Shown here piece by piece: positions 1 to 7,278 of a DNA stretch of 64,000 nt. The notes under the pieces were generated by a model, which saw only the letters and a list, made by a program, of their open reading frames with translations, did no database searches and had not been told where the DNA came from. This DNA is from Microbacterium oxydans (lineage in GTDB: Bacteria; Actinomycetota; Actinomycetes; Actinomycetales; Microbacteriaceae). The position numbers and the translations under genes are program-made. How positions within the stretch are numbered: the first letter of the stretch is position 1; each line of letters opens with the position of its first letter. The stretch lies in assembly GCF_006540085.1 (NCBI RefSeq), contig NZ_BJOG01000005.1, forward strand, positions 248,001-312,000, given 5' to 3'.

Positions 1-507
1 GTCGGGCCACTCCCGAAGCGGCCACGGCCGCTCCATCGCCTCCTGCGACGGGTGCGCGCGCTCGCGCCGCAATGCCTCCTCTGCAAGCGCGCGCGGGACG
101 CCGTTGTAGAAGCTGACGAGCGGATCCGCATTGCCGGTCAGCCCTCCGTCCTGCGCGGATCGGGACGCGGAAGCGACCGTGTACCCGGAGTTCTCCCACC
201 ACTGACTCGGGGACTCGTCCGGCGTGGGGATCATGCCAGCGAACAGGACGAGCTCATCGGCGGCGAGCTGTGCAGCGACCAGGGGCGCGGTGAACGCCCC
301 GAAGGAGTGCCCGACGACCGTCACCTCCCGGCGTGCACCGACGATGTCCACGACCGCTTCGGCATAGTCCTCGAGCGTGAGGGTGTCGTCGTCGGCGGGC
401 AGGTCAGGGGCGAACACCGCGTGACCACGCCTGCGCAGCTCGGCTGCCACGAGATGCCACGACCAGCCGACGTCACCACCGCCGTGGATCACGACGAACG
501 TCCTCAT
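1..507 (-). CDS. Alpha/beta hydrolase, C-terminus outside window
   Basis: Reading the minus strand from an ATG at 507 gives an uninterrupted frame to the window edge (169 codons, no stop). It starts MRTFVVIHGGGDVGWSW, the first strand and oxyanion-hole region of an alpha/beta hydrolase, and carries VVGHSFGA near residue 66, the GxSxG nucleophile elbow with Ser as the expected catalytic residue. The catalytic Asp and His would lie in the missing part. The protein looks soluble; I see no signal peptide. A GGAAGGG stretch about 10 nt upstream may be its ribosome site. It follows the PrsW gene on the same strand by 49 bp and could be co-transcribed. The substrate cannot be told; esterase, salicylate esterase-like or lactonase roles are all possible. 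Confidence 0.85.
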   Translation of the reverse strand, partial: MRTFVVIHGGGDVGWSWHLVAAELRRRGHAVFAPDLPADDDTLTLEDYAEAVVDIVGARREVTVVGHSFGAFTAPLVAAQLAADELVLFAGMIPTPDESPSQWWENSGYTVASASRSAQDGGLTGNADPLVSFYNGVPRALAEEALRRERAHPSQEAMERPWPLREWPD

Positions 508-556
508 CCGCCACCGCCCTTCCTTGCCAGAAGAGTACGCCGGCCGCGGCCGCACG

Positions 557-1873
557 TCAGTAGGCCAGGAGAGCCGCCCTCGTGGCCCTGGTGCGGATCA
601 GCAGCGCACGCTCGTCGTTGACGGCCATCGGGTCGCGTCCCGTGATAGCCCGCTGCCGGACGGAGGCGAGCTCGGTCGCGTCCTTGATGAACGCCCGCAT
701 CAGCGGACGCCGGTCGCCGCGCAGCTGGGATGCCCACGCGAGACCCACCTTGCGTCCGCCGGGTGTGGCCAGCATCGTGACTTCCTCCGGGGTGAACCAC
801 CCCGCAGCGGCGTAGTCCTCCAGGCGGGCTCTCGTGAGTCGCGCCTCCTCCCGTCGCAGCGCGACGATGCCCAGGATGAAACCGATGAACAGCGGCACCT
901 GGAGAGTGAAGTAGAGCCCGAAGAAGTCCGCGAAGGTCGCTGACCCGTTCCAGAGCGCGTGCAGCAGGATCGCTCCGACCAGACCCAGTGCTCCGGCTCC
1001 GGCCGCAGCCCGCGCCGAGCCGTGGCGACGAGCGACCATGCCGATCGCGAAACCGGTGATCGCGGTGAACATGGCGTGAGCGAAGGGCGAGAGGAGTCCG
1101 CGCACGACGAAGGTCACGGTCAGCTGCTCTCCCCCGCCCTCGATCAAGCTCACCCCGAAGTACTGGATGTTCTCGGTGAAGGCGAAGCCCGCACCGACCA
1201 GGGCTCCGTAGACGATGCCGTCGACAGGACCGTCGAACGCCCGACGGGCGAGCAGGAAGATGAGGAAGACGCCGAGGCCCTTCCAGAGCTCCTCCACGAC
1301 AGGTGCCTGCACGACAGCACCGAACTCCTCAGACCGGATGCCGAGCAGGAGCGTGAGCGCCGTGTCGACCAGCAGCGTGAGCCCGACCGCGGCCACCGCA
1401 CCCCAGGCGATCGCGAATGCGACGAGCCGCTTGGGCTCGGGCTCCCAGCGATCGATCAGCCGGACGCCGAGGAACACGATCGTGAGCGGGATGAGCGCGA
1501 GGACCAGACCGACCACGGAGGCGAAGGATCCGAGCGCCCACACGAAGTAGCCCACGAGCGCGATCAGCAGGAAACCGAGCACGCCGAAGAGCCAGAGCGA
1601 TATCGTGCGGCCCTTCCTCGTCGGCACGGGCAGAGCGGGAAGCGACTCCGCGGGCGATGGGGCGACCGGAGCCGGCGGCGTGTACGGAGTCGGCTGCGCG
1701 AGAGGAGAGGCGTAGCCCGCGACAGACCTCCTCGCAGCGGTCGGCGGCGTCGAGGCCACGGGATAAGCGGGTGAGTAGGGAGGCGGCGGTGTCGGTCCGG
1801 ACGTCGGCTGCGACGCGGGCGGAGGAGCATACGGCGAGGGCTGCTGCGGCTGGGTCGGTCCTCCGGAACTCAT
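557..1873 (-). CDS. PrsW family intramembrane metalloprotease
   Basis: A 438-residue membrane protein with a Pro/Ala/Ser-rich cytoplasmic N-terminus of about 90 residues followed by around eight hydrophobic helices. The PrsW signatures are visible: PVVEELWKG (EExxK) near residue 195 and GFAFTENIQYFG (FxxxEN) near 230, plus histidines in later helices (SPFAHAMFT and LHALWNG) that would complete the metal site. PrsW in Bacillus cleaves the anti-sigma factor RsiW; the target here is unknown because no anti-sigma factor is nearby. I chose the ATG at 1873 rather than an in-frame TTG two codons earlier, since a TAAGCT -10 hexamer lies exactly 6 nt before the ATG, suggesting a leaderless transcript. 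Confidence 0.9.
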   Translation of the reverse strand: MSSGGPTQPQQPSPYAPPPASQPTSGPTPPPPYSPAYPVASTPPTAARRSVAGYASPLAQPTPYTPPAPVAPSPAESLPALPVPTRKGRTISLWLFGVLGFLLIALVGYFVWALGSFASVVGLVLALIPLTIVFLGVRLIDRWEPEPKRLVAFAIAWGAVAAVGLTLLVDTALTLLLGIRSEEFGAVVQAPVVEELWKGLGVFLIFLLARRAFDGPVDGIVYGALVGAGFAFTENIQYFGVSLIEGGGEQLTVTFVVRGLLSPFAHAMFTAITGFAIGMVARRHGSARAAAGAGALGLVGAILLHALWNGSATFADFFGLYFTLQVPLFIGFILGIVALRREEARLTRARLEDYAAAGWFTPEEVTMLATPGGRKVGLAWASQLRGDRRPLMRAFIKDATELASVRQRAITGRDPMAVNDERALLIRTRATRAALLAY

Positions 1874-1885
1874 AGGCAAAGCTTA
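1874..1885 (-). promoter_or_regulatory. Leaderless promoter -10 for the PrsW gene
   Basis: Read on the minus strand: TAAGCT, six nucleotides, then ATG. This spacing puts the transcription start at the A of the start codon. Confidence 0.6.
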
Positions 1886-1949
1886 TGGGCACAACGTCGA
1901 TGGTCCGGATATGGCGACGCCCTCCACCCGGCTACCTGCACCCACCCGG

Positions 1950-1961
1950 TAGCGTAGGAGC
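1950..1961 (+). promoter_or_regulatory. Leaderless promoter -10 for the FAH-family gene
   Basis: TAGCGT (1950-1955), AGGAGC, then ATG at 1962. The spacer happens to contain AGGAG, but it sits too close to the start to act as a normal ribosome site. Confidence 0.55.
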
Positions 1962-2831
1962 ATGCGGTTCGCTCACCTGCGCCGTCCTGACTCCCCCCAC
2001 GCGGCTCTCGCCGTGGTCGAGGGATCGGACGCCATTCTCGTCTCTGACCTCCTGACAGACCCTCCTGCCACCCTGCAGCAGCTGATCGAGGGAGGAGAAT
2101 CGGCTCTCGACGCTCTTCGCGGGGCCCTGGAGAACGGCTCAGCCCCGCGGCACCCGCTCGACGGGTGGGCCTTCGACTCCGCGGTGCTCACTCCCCCCGC
2201 AGTGCTGGCCGTCGGCCTCAACTACGCCGCCCACTCGAGCGAGCTGGGGTTGAAGACGGACGCCGCGCCGACGGTCTTCACCCTGTGGCCGAACTCGCTC
2301 ACCGGTCACGACCAGACCACGTCGTGGCCGCGCGCTCTGAGCGAAGCCGTCGACTACGAAGCCGAGCTCGGCGTGCTCATCGGCACCCCCGCCAAGGACG
2401 TCGCCGAGGCCGATGCCCTGACGCACGTCTGGGGCTACACGGTGGTGAACGACATCACGGCCAGGAACATCCAGTTCTCCGAGGCGCAGTGGTCCCGCTG
2501 CAAGTCGTTCGACGGATTCACTCCGACCGGGCCCTTCGCCGTGACCGCCGACGAGGTGGCAGACCCGCAGGACCTCCACATCTGGACCGTCGTGGACGGC
2601 CACACCGTGCAGGACGCGAGCACCGACCAGATGGTCCGGTCGGTCGCGAAGCTCATCGCCCACCTCTCGCAGTCGCTCACGCTGCTCCCCGGCACCCTGA
2701 TCTCGACCGGCAGCCCCGGCGGTGCCGGATACTCACGCGACCCGCAGATCTTCCTCCGCGACCACTCCACCGTGACCGTCGGCATCGACGGCATCGGCGA
2801 GTTGACCACGCACTGCCGGATCACCGACTGA
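1962..2831 (+). CDS. Fumarylacetoacetate hydrolase family protein
   Basis: A 289-residue FAH-superfamily enzyme. The N-terminal about 80 residues form the small domain. The catalytic domain begins with AVGLNYAAHSSELG near residue 85 and contains the metal-binding acidic pattern VDYEAELGVLIG and the GYTVVNDITARNIQ block; the C-terminus has ISTGSPGGAGYSRDP. Members hydrolyse C-C bonds in beta-diketo acids or decarboxylate oxaloacetate, or act as isomerases in aromatic catabolism. No other aromatic-degradation gene is adjacent, so an acylpyruvase or oxaloacetate decarboxylase-like role is as likely as fumarylacetoacetase. It is a single-gene unit between its own leaderless promoter and a 25-bp hairpin shared with convergent aspA. 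Confidence 0.88.
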   Translation: MRFAHLRRPDSPHAALAVVEGSDAILVSDLLTDPPATLQQLIEGGESALDALRGALENGSAPRHPLDGWAFDSAVLTPPAVLAVGLNYAAHSSELGLKTDAAPTVFTLWPNSLTGHDQTTSWPRALSEAVDYEAELGVLIGTPAKDVAEADALTHVWGYTVVNDITARNIQFSEAQWSRCKSFDGFTPTGPFAVTADEVADPQDLHIWTVVDGHTVQDASTDQMVRSVAKLIAHLSQSLTLLPGTLISTGSPGGAGYSRDPQIFLRDHSTVTVGIDGIGELTTHCRITD

Positions 2832-2838
2832 GCACGGA

Positions 2839-2889
2839 CGATACGACGAGGGGGACGGATGCGCCGCATCCGTCCCCCTCGTCGTATCG
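2839..2889. terminator. Bidirectional 25-bp hairpin terminator
   Basis: Positions 2839-2863 and 2865-2889 are perfect reverse complements (arm begins CGATACGACGAGGGGG), leaving a tight loop at the centre. It lies between the stop codons of two convergent genes, the FAH-family gene and aspA, only 7 bp from each side. There is no clear T-run; such hairpins are common at actinobacterial convergent ends. Confidence 0.85.
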
Positions 2890-2895
2890 ATACGG

Positions 2896-4356
2896 TCAGA
2901 TCTCGATCAGGTCTTCCGACGCCACCACCGGGATCGCCGCCGTGATCGTCTCGAGGCCGGAGAGACGTGCCGGCGACAGCTGCTTGACGACCTCTTCGCG
3001 AGACATCAGACCGGCTTCGACCACGAGGTCGGCAACGCTGCGGTTGGTCAGCAGCGCCGTCTTCGCCAGAGCGGCCGCCGCCGCGTAGCCGATGAAGGGC
3101 GTGAGGGCTGTGATGACGCCAACGGATGCCCCCACCATGGCACCGAGGCGGTCACGGTTGGCGGTGATGCCGTCGACGCAGTTGACGCGCAGGGTCCACA
3201 TCGCCTGACGCATCCAGGTGATCGACTGGAAGATCGAGTGCGCGATCACCGGCTCGAAGGCGTTCAGCTGCAACTGTCCCGCCTCTGCCGCCATCGTCAC
3301 GGTCATGTCGGCGCCGGCGACCGCGAACGCCACCTGGTTCACGACCTCCGGGATGACCGGGTTGACCTTGCCTGGCATGATGCTCGAGCCCGCCTGCATG
3401 GCGGGGAGGTTGATCTCTCCGAGACCCGCCTGCGGTCCGGACGAGAGCAGACGGAGGTCGTTGCAGATCTTCGAGAGCTTCATCGCGTTGCGCTTCAGCG
3501 TCGAGGAGAACGACATGAACGACCCGGTGTCGCTGGTGGCCTCGACGAGGTCGCCGGCCGTGCGCAGGTCGAGACCGGTGATCTCACGCAGGTGCTTGAG
3601 GACGGCGGGTGCGTACCCCGGGTGGGTCGTGATCCCCGTACCGATCGCCGTCGCGCCCATGTTGATCTCGAACATGAGGGACGCGTTCTCGGTGAGTCGC
3701 GTGTGGTCGTACCCGAGGGTCGTGGCGAAACCGTTGAACTCCTGCCCCAGCGTCATGGGCACGGCGTCCTGGAGCTGGGTGCGACCGACCTTCAGCACAT
3801 CGTGGAATTCGCGCGACTTGCCCAGGAAGGACAGCCGCAGCAGGTCGAGCTCCTCGAGCAGTGAGCGCAGGGTCAGCGAGAGGCCGATCTTCACCGCGGT
3901 CGGGTACACGTCGTTCGTGGACTGGCTGCGGTTCGTATGGTCGATCGGCGAGAGGAAGGCATAGTCGCCCTTCTCGTGACCGGCCATCTCGAGCGCGATG
4001 TTGGTGATGACCTCGTTCGCGTTCATGTTCGTCGAGGTTCCGGCACCACCCTGGATGACGCCGACCGTGAACTGCTCATGGAACTCGCCGTCGATCACGC
4101 GCTGCGCTGCGCGATCGATCAGATCAGCCCGCTCCGGATCGAGCACGCCGATCTCCCGGTTCGCACGCGCACTCGCCTGCTTGACCATCGCGAGACCGAC
4201 CACGAGGTCGGGGTACACGGAGATCGGCCGCTTCGTGATCGGGAAGTTCGCGTCGGCGCGGGCGGTATGGATCCCCCAGTACGCGTCGACGGGAATCTCC
4301 ATGCTCCCGAGCGAATCGGTCTCGGTACGGGTCAGGGTAGGCGCGGCAGAAGCCAT
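2896..4356 (-). CDS. aspA: Aspartate ammonia-lyase (aspartase)
   Basis: A 486-residue member of the aspartase/fumarase superfamily that deaminates L-aspartate to fumarate and ammonia. The superfamily signature GSSIMPGKVNPV is present near residue 325, forming the flexible catalytic loop; the upstream GGAGTSTNMNANEV and TNRSQSTNDVYPT blocks supply substrate-binding residues, and the N-terminus carries GSMEIPVDAYWGIHT, typical of aspartase. Length matches the family (460-480) with a slightly extended C-terminus. Class II fumarase is the main alternative, but aspartase is favoured by the N-terminal pattern. A GAGGA ribosome site lies about 7 nt before the ATG. It is followed at 62 bp by a metallophosphoesterase gene on the same strand. 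Confidence 0.9.
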   Translation of the reverse strand: MASAAPTLTRTETDSLGSMEIPVDAYWGIHTARADANFPITKRPISVYPDLVVGLAMVKQASARANREIGVLDPERADLIDRAAQRVIDGEFHEQFTVGVIQGGAGTSTNMNANEVITNIALEMAGHEKGDYAFLSPIDHTNRSQSTNDVYPTAVKIGLSLTLRSLLEELDLLRLSFLGKSREFHDVLKVGRTQLQDAVPMTLGQEFNGFATTLGYDHTRLTENASLMFEINMGATAIGTGITTHPGYAPAVLKHLREITGLDLRTAGDLVEATSDTGSFMSFSSTLKRNAMKLSKICNDLRLLSSGPQAGLGEINLPAMQAGSSIMPGKVNPVIPEVVNQVAFAVAGADMTVTMAAEAGQLQLNAFEPVIAHSIFQSITWMRQAMWTLRVNCVDGITANRDRLGAMVGASVGVITALTPFIGYAAAAALAKTALLTNRSVADLVVEAGLMSREEVVKQLSPARLSGLETITAAIPVVASEDLIEI

Positions 4357-4418
4357 GTCACATCCTCGTGGGTCGTGGCGGGTGAGAAGGGTGGGGGATG
4401 CCCCTCAGTCTACGCCGC

Positions 4419-5339
4419 TCAGCGTCCTGGTTTGCGGGAGAAGGCCTCGAGTCGCCCTTCCGGGCTGAGCTCCGCCATGCGTTCGAGCCAGTCCGCGGAG
4501 AAGTAGTCGCCGGTCTCGGCGCCGGTCACGGGGACGACGGTGTGCGTGATGGTGTCGGCGTACACGTGGACGAGCTGGAATGCCTGCGCGGCATCCATGC
4601 CGTTCACCTCGGCGGCGGGGCGCGCGACGTTCATCGTGTAGCAGGTGGCGGATGCGACGCTGACCGGAACACCGGCGAAGGTGCCGTGGGACGAGTAGTG
4701 CAGGTGGCCGGCGAGGATTCCGCGGACGTCGCTACCCCGGATGACGTCGGCGAGCTCGTCCTGGTGCCGCAGCTCGAGGATGTCGAACAGCGGCAGGTGG
4801 CTCGGCAGCGGCGGGTGGTGCATGGCCAGCATCGTCCCGAGCGGCGCGGGTTCGGCGAGCACGTCGGCCAGCCACGATAGCTGGCCCTCATCGAGGTCGC
4901 CGTGATGCCAGCCCGGCACACTCGTGTCCAGCGCGATGACCCTCAGGCCGTCGAGGTCCCAGATTCCCGTGACAGGGTCTTCCGTCGGCTCCAGACCGAG
5001 CAGCTCGGCGCGCAGTGCAGGGCGTTCGTCATGATTGCCGGCGACCCAGACGACCGGCGTGTCCAGTTGATCGGCCACCGGCTCGACGGCTGCCCGCAGT
5101 CGCCGGTACGCCTCGGGCTCCCCCAGGTCGGCGAGGTCGCCCGTCACGACGATCGCAGCCGGGTGCGGATGCACTGCCCGGATCGCCTCCAGCGTGCGGG
5201 CGAAGTTCGACTCGACGTCGTAGCGTCCGCCCAGCCGGATCCCCCCGGCGAGGAAATGCGGGTCGCTGACGTGGACGAGCACATGAGATGCGGGCTCGTG
5301 CCTGCCGAACACGTAGGGGCTGCCTGTTCCTGCGGACAT
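4419..5339 (-). CDS. Calcineurin-like metallophosphoesterase, CpdA type
   Basis: A 306-residue phosphoesterase. The dimetal motifs occur in order: HVSDPHF (D-x-H) near residue 24, VVTGDLADLGEP (GDxxD) near 66, VAGNHDERP (GNHD) near 100, a lone His in AMHHPPL, and AGHLHY (GHxH) near 212. This arrangement is that of class III cyclic-nucleotide phosphodiesterases (CpdA, Rv0805), which open 3',5'-cyclic nucleotides, though such enzymes are often promiscuous. No signal peptide is seen, so it is cytoplasmic. The start at 5339 is supported by a TAGGCT hexamer 7 nt upstream. Confidence 0.85.
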   Translation of the reverse strand: MSAGTGSPYVFGRHEPASHVLVHVSDPHFLAGGIRLGGRYDVESNFARTLEAIRAVHPHPAAIVVTGDLADLGEPEAYRRLRAAVEPVADQLDTPVVWVAGNHDERPALRAELLGLEPTEDPVTGIWDLDGLRVIALDTSVPGWHHGDLDEGQLSWLADVLAEPAPLGTMLAMHHPPLPSHLPLFDILELRHQDELADVIRGSDVRGILAGHLHYSSHGTFAGVPVSVASATCYTMNVARPAAEVNGMDAAQAFQLVHVYADTITHTVVPVTGAETGDYFSADWLERMAELSPEGRLEAFSRKPGR

Positions 5340-5352
5340 GAGCCCCAGCCTA
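5340..5352 (-). promoter_or_regulatory. Near-leaderless promoter -10 for the phosphoesterase gene
   Basis: Minus strand: TAGGCT, seven nucleotides, ATG. One base longer than the usual six, still consistent with transcription starting at or next to the start codon. Confidence 0.5.
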
Positions 5353-5399
5353 TGGCCGAGCGTTCACCGAGGAGCGGGATCCGTGCGGTTCGCCGTCGA

Positions 5400-5735
5400 T
5401 CAGTGTCCGAGGACCAGGAGCAGGATCCCGCTGACGACGGCGACACCGCACAGCGCGAAACAGGCATAGGCGCCGACCAGTGCGAGGGACTTCTGCCCCT
5501 CGGTCAGCGGGCTCTTGCGGGCGGCCTTGGCAGCCTGCTTCTCGGCGCGCCTCAGCTCCTTCTCCGTGATCACCGTGATCGCGTCGGTGAACTCGGCGGG
5601 GCTCACGACAGGTGCACGACCGCTGCGGACGAGGAGGCGGAGCCCCAGTGCGTAGAACGTCACGATGGCGGCGGCGCCGATGAGGGCGGCCGCGAACACC
5701 TGGAGGAACGCGAACCAGTCGATCGAGACGCTCAT
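5400..5735 (-). CDS. Small membrane protein coupled to PitA
   Basis: A 111-residue protein with two predicted membrane helices: residues about 8-30 (FLQVFAAALIGAAAIVTFYA) and about 83-108 near the C-terminus (ALVGAYACFALCGVAVVSGI), joined by a basic, Lys-rich loop (LRRAEKQAAKAARKSP). Its ATG overlaps the stop codon of the phosphate transporter gene (ATGA), so it is translationally coupled to it. I do not recognise a named domain. The coupling suggests a partner or stability factor of the transporter, by inference only. Confidence 0.75.
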   Translation of the reverse strand: MSVSIDWFAFLQVFAAALIGAAAIVTFYALGLRLLVRSGRAPVVSPAEFTDAITVITEKELRRAEKQAAKAARKSPLTEGQKSLALVGAYACFALCGVAVVSGILLLVLGH

Positions 5736-7123
5736 TCGGACTCTCCGTTCCGGCCGGCGTCGGGCTTCTGCGTCGTCGACGCGGTCTTCGATGCCTTGGT
5801 GGTCGCTTTGGCGTCGGCCTTCTTCTTCGCCTTCGCCGCCGCGTCCTTCTTCGCCTGGGCCTTTGCCTCGGCCTTCGCCTTGTCACGCGCCTCGGCCCGG
5901 GCCCGAGCCTCGGCCTTGGCCTGCTCGATGCGCTGCTGACGCCTCGTCGGCGGAGGTGTGTCCGGCAGCTCGATCGCACGGCCCGACTCGGCGACGTCGC
6001 TCATGGCGTTCGCCGGCGTCACGGCGTTGCGGCGTGACCGCATGAAGAGTCCGAGGATGATGGCGAGCGCGATGACGGCATCGATCACGACACCCCAGTT
6101 GCCGAGCCAGACGACGAGCAGCGCTGCAAGAGCCCCGACGCCTCCTGCCGCGGGGAGCGTCAGCAGCCAGCCGACACCGATACGGCCGGCGGTCCGCCAG
6201 CGAACGGTGGAGCCACGACGTCCGAGACCGGAGCCGATGACCGAGCCGGAGGCCACCTGCGTCGTGGAGAGGGCGAAGCCGAGGGCGCTGGAGGCGAGGA
6301 TGGTGGCTGCGGTCGAGCTCTCCGCAGCGAAACCCTGCGCCGGCTTGACGTCGGTGAGCCCTTTGCCGAGGGTGCGGATGATGCGCCAGCCGCCGAGGTA
6401 GGTGCCGAGAGCGATCGTGAACGCACAGGCGATGATGACCCACAGCTCGGGCTCGTGGTGCGCTCCCGACTGCCATCCGATGGTGATCATCGCCAGCGTG
6501 ATCACGCCCATCGTCTTCTGCGCGTCGTTCGTCCCGTGCGCGAGCGCGACGAGGGACGAAGTGAAGATCTGCCCCCACCGGAAGCCATCGCGCCCATCGG
6601 GCTTCCCGTCGTAGCGACGGGTGATCGAGTAGGCGATCTTGGTGGCCGCGAATGCGATGAGGCCGGCGGTGACAGGGGCGATCAGAGCCGGGAGCACGAT
6701 CTTCGAGAGCACCATGCCGAAGTCGATCCCGCTGATGCCCGCGCCGACCATGGTCGCGCCGATCAGTCCGCCGAAGAGGGCGTGGGACGAGCTCGACGGC
6801 AGACCCAGCAGCCAGGTCAGCATGTTCCAGGTGATGGCGCCGATCAGTCCGGCGAAGATCAGCGACAGGAACAGGTCGGTCCCCGCGTCTATGATCGCGT
6901 CTTCGCGGATGATGCCACCGGAGATCGTCTTGGAGACCTCCGTCGACAGGAAGGCGCCGACGAGGTTGAGGACCGCGGCGAGGAGGACGGCGGTCTTGGG
7001 CTTCAGCGCACCTGTGGCGATCGGCGTCGCCATGGCGTTCGCCGTGTCGTGAAAGCCGTTGGTGAAGTCGAAGAAGAGTGCCAGCGCGATGACAAGCACG
7101 ACGATGAGGGCTGCGGTTTCCAC
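5732..7123 (-). CDS. pitA: Inorganic phosphate transporter, PiT family
   Basis: A low-affinity phosphate permease of 463 residues that moves metal-phosphate with a cation. The paired PiT signatures are clear: FFDFTNGFHDTANAMAT near the N-terminus and VALAHGTNDAQKTMGVITL in the second half, embedded in about ten membrane helices. I chose the GTG at 7123 (reads METAALIVVLV) because it starts right before the first helix; longer frames run into the divergent peptidase gene. The last 70 residues or so, starting at RIEQAKAEARARAE, are an extreme Ala/Lys low-complexity tail likely to be a cytoplasmic charged helix. The downstream small membrane gene overlaps by 4 nt. Confidence 0.92.
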   Translation of the reverse strand: METAALIVVLVIALALFFDFTNGFHDTANAMATPIATGALKPKTAVLLAAVLNLVGAFLSTEVSKTISGGIIREDAIIDAGTDLFLSLIFAGLIGAITWNMLTWLLGLPSSSSHALFGGLIGATMVGAGISGIDFGMVLSKIVLPALIAPVTAGLIAFAATKIAYSITRRYDGKPDGRDGFRWGQIFTSSLVALAHGTNDAQKTMGVITLAMITIGWQSGAHHEPELWVIIACAFTIALGTYLGGWRIIRTLGKGLTDVKPAQGFAAESSTAATILASSALGFALSTTQVASGSVIGSGLGRRGSTVRWRTAGRIGVGWLLTLPAAGGVGALAALLVVWLGNWGVVIDAVIALAIILGLFMRSRRNAVTPANAMSDVAESGRAIELPDTPPPTRRQQRIEQAKAEARARAEARDKAKAEAKAQAKKDAAAKAKKKADAKATTKASKTASTTQKPDAGRNGESE

Positions 7124-7266
7124 CGTTCGCTTTCGGTCGTTGAGGAAGAAGGAGATGTCGACGTGATCGACGTGACGAACGAAGAGTTCACCGTGGGTTT
7201 GACTTCCGTTAACCGGCCCCGGTAAATCCTCCCACCCTCCCCCGTGCCGGTCAACTCGACCTGGGA

Positions 7267-7278
7267 TAGCGTGAGACG
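7267..7278 (+). promoter_or_regulatory. Leaderless promoter -10 for the oligopeptidase gene
   Basis: TAGCGT (7267-7272), GAGACG, then GTG at 7279. The 155-bp divergent region 7124-7278 also has to hold the pitA promoter; I see no confident -10 for pitA. Confidence 0.55.
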
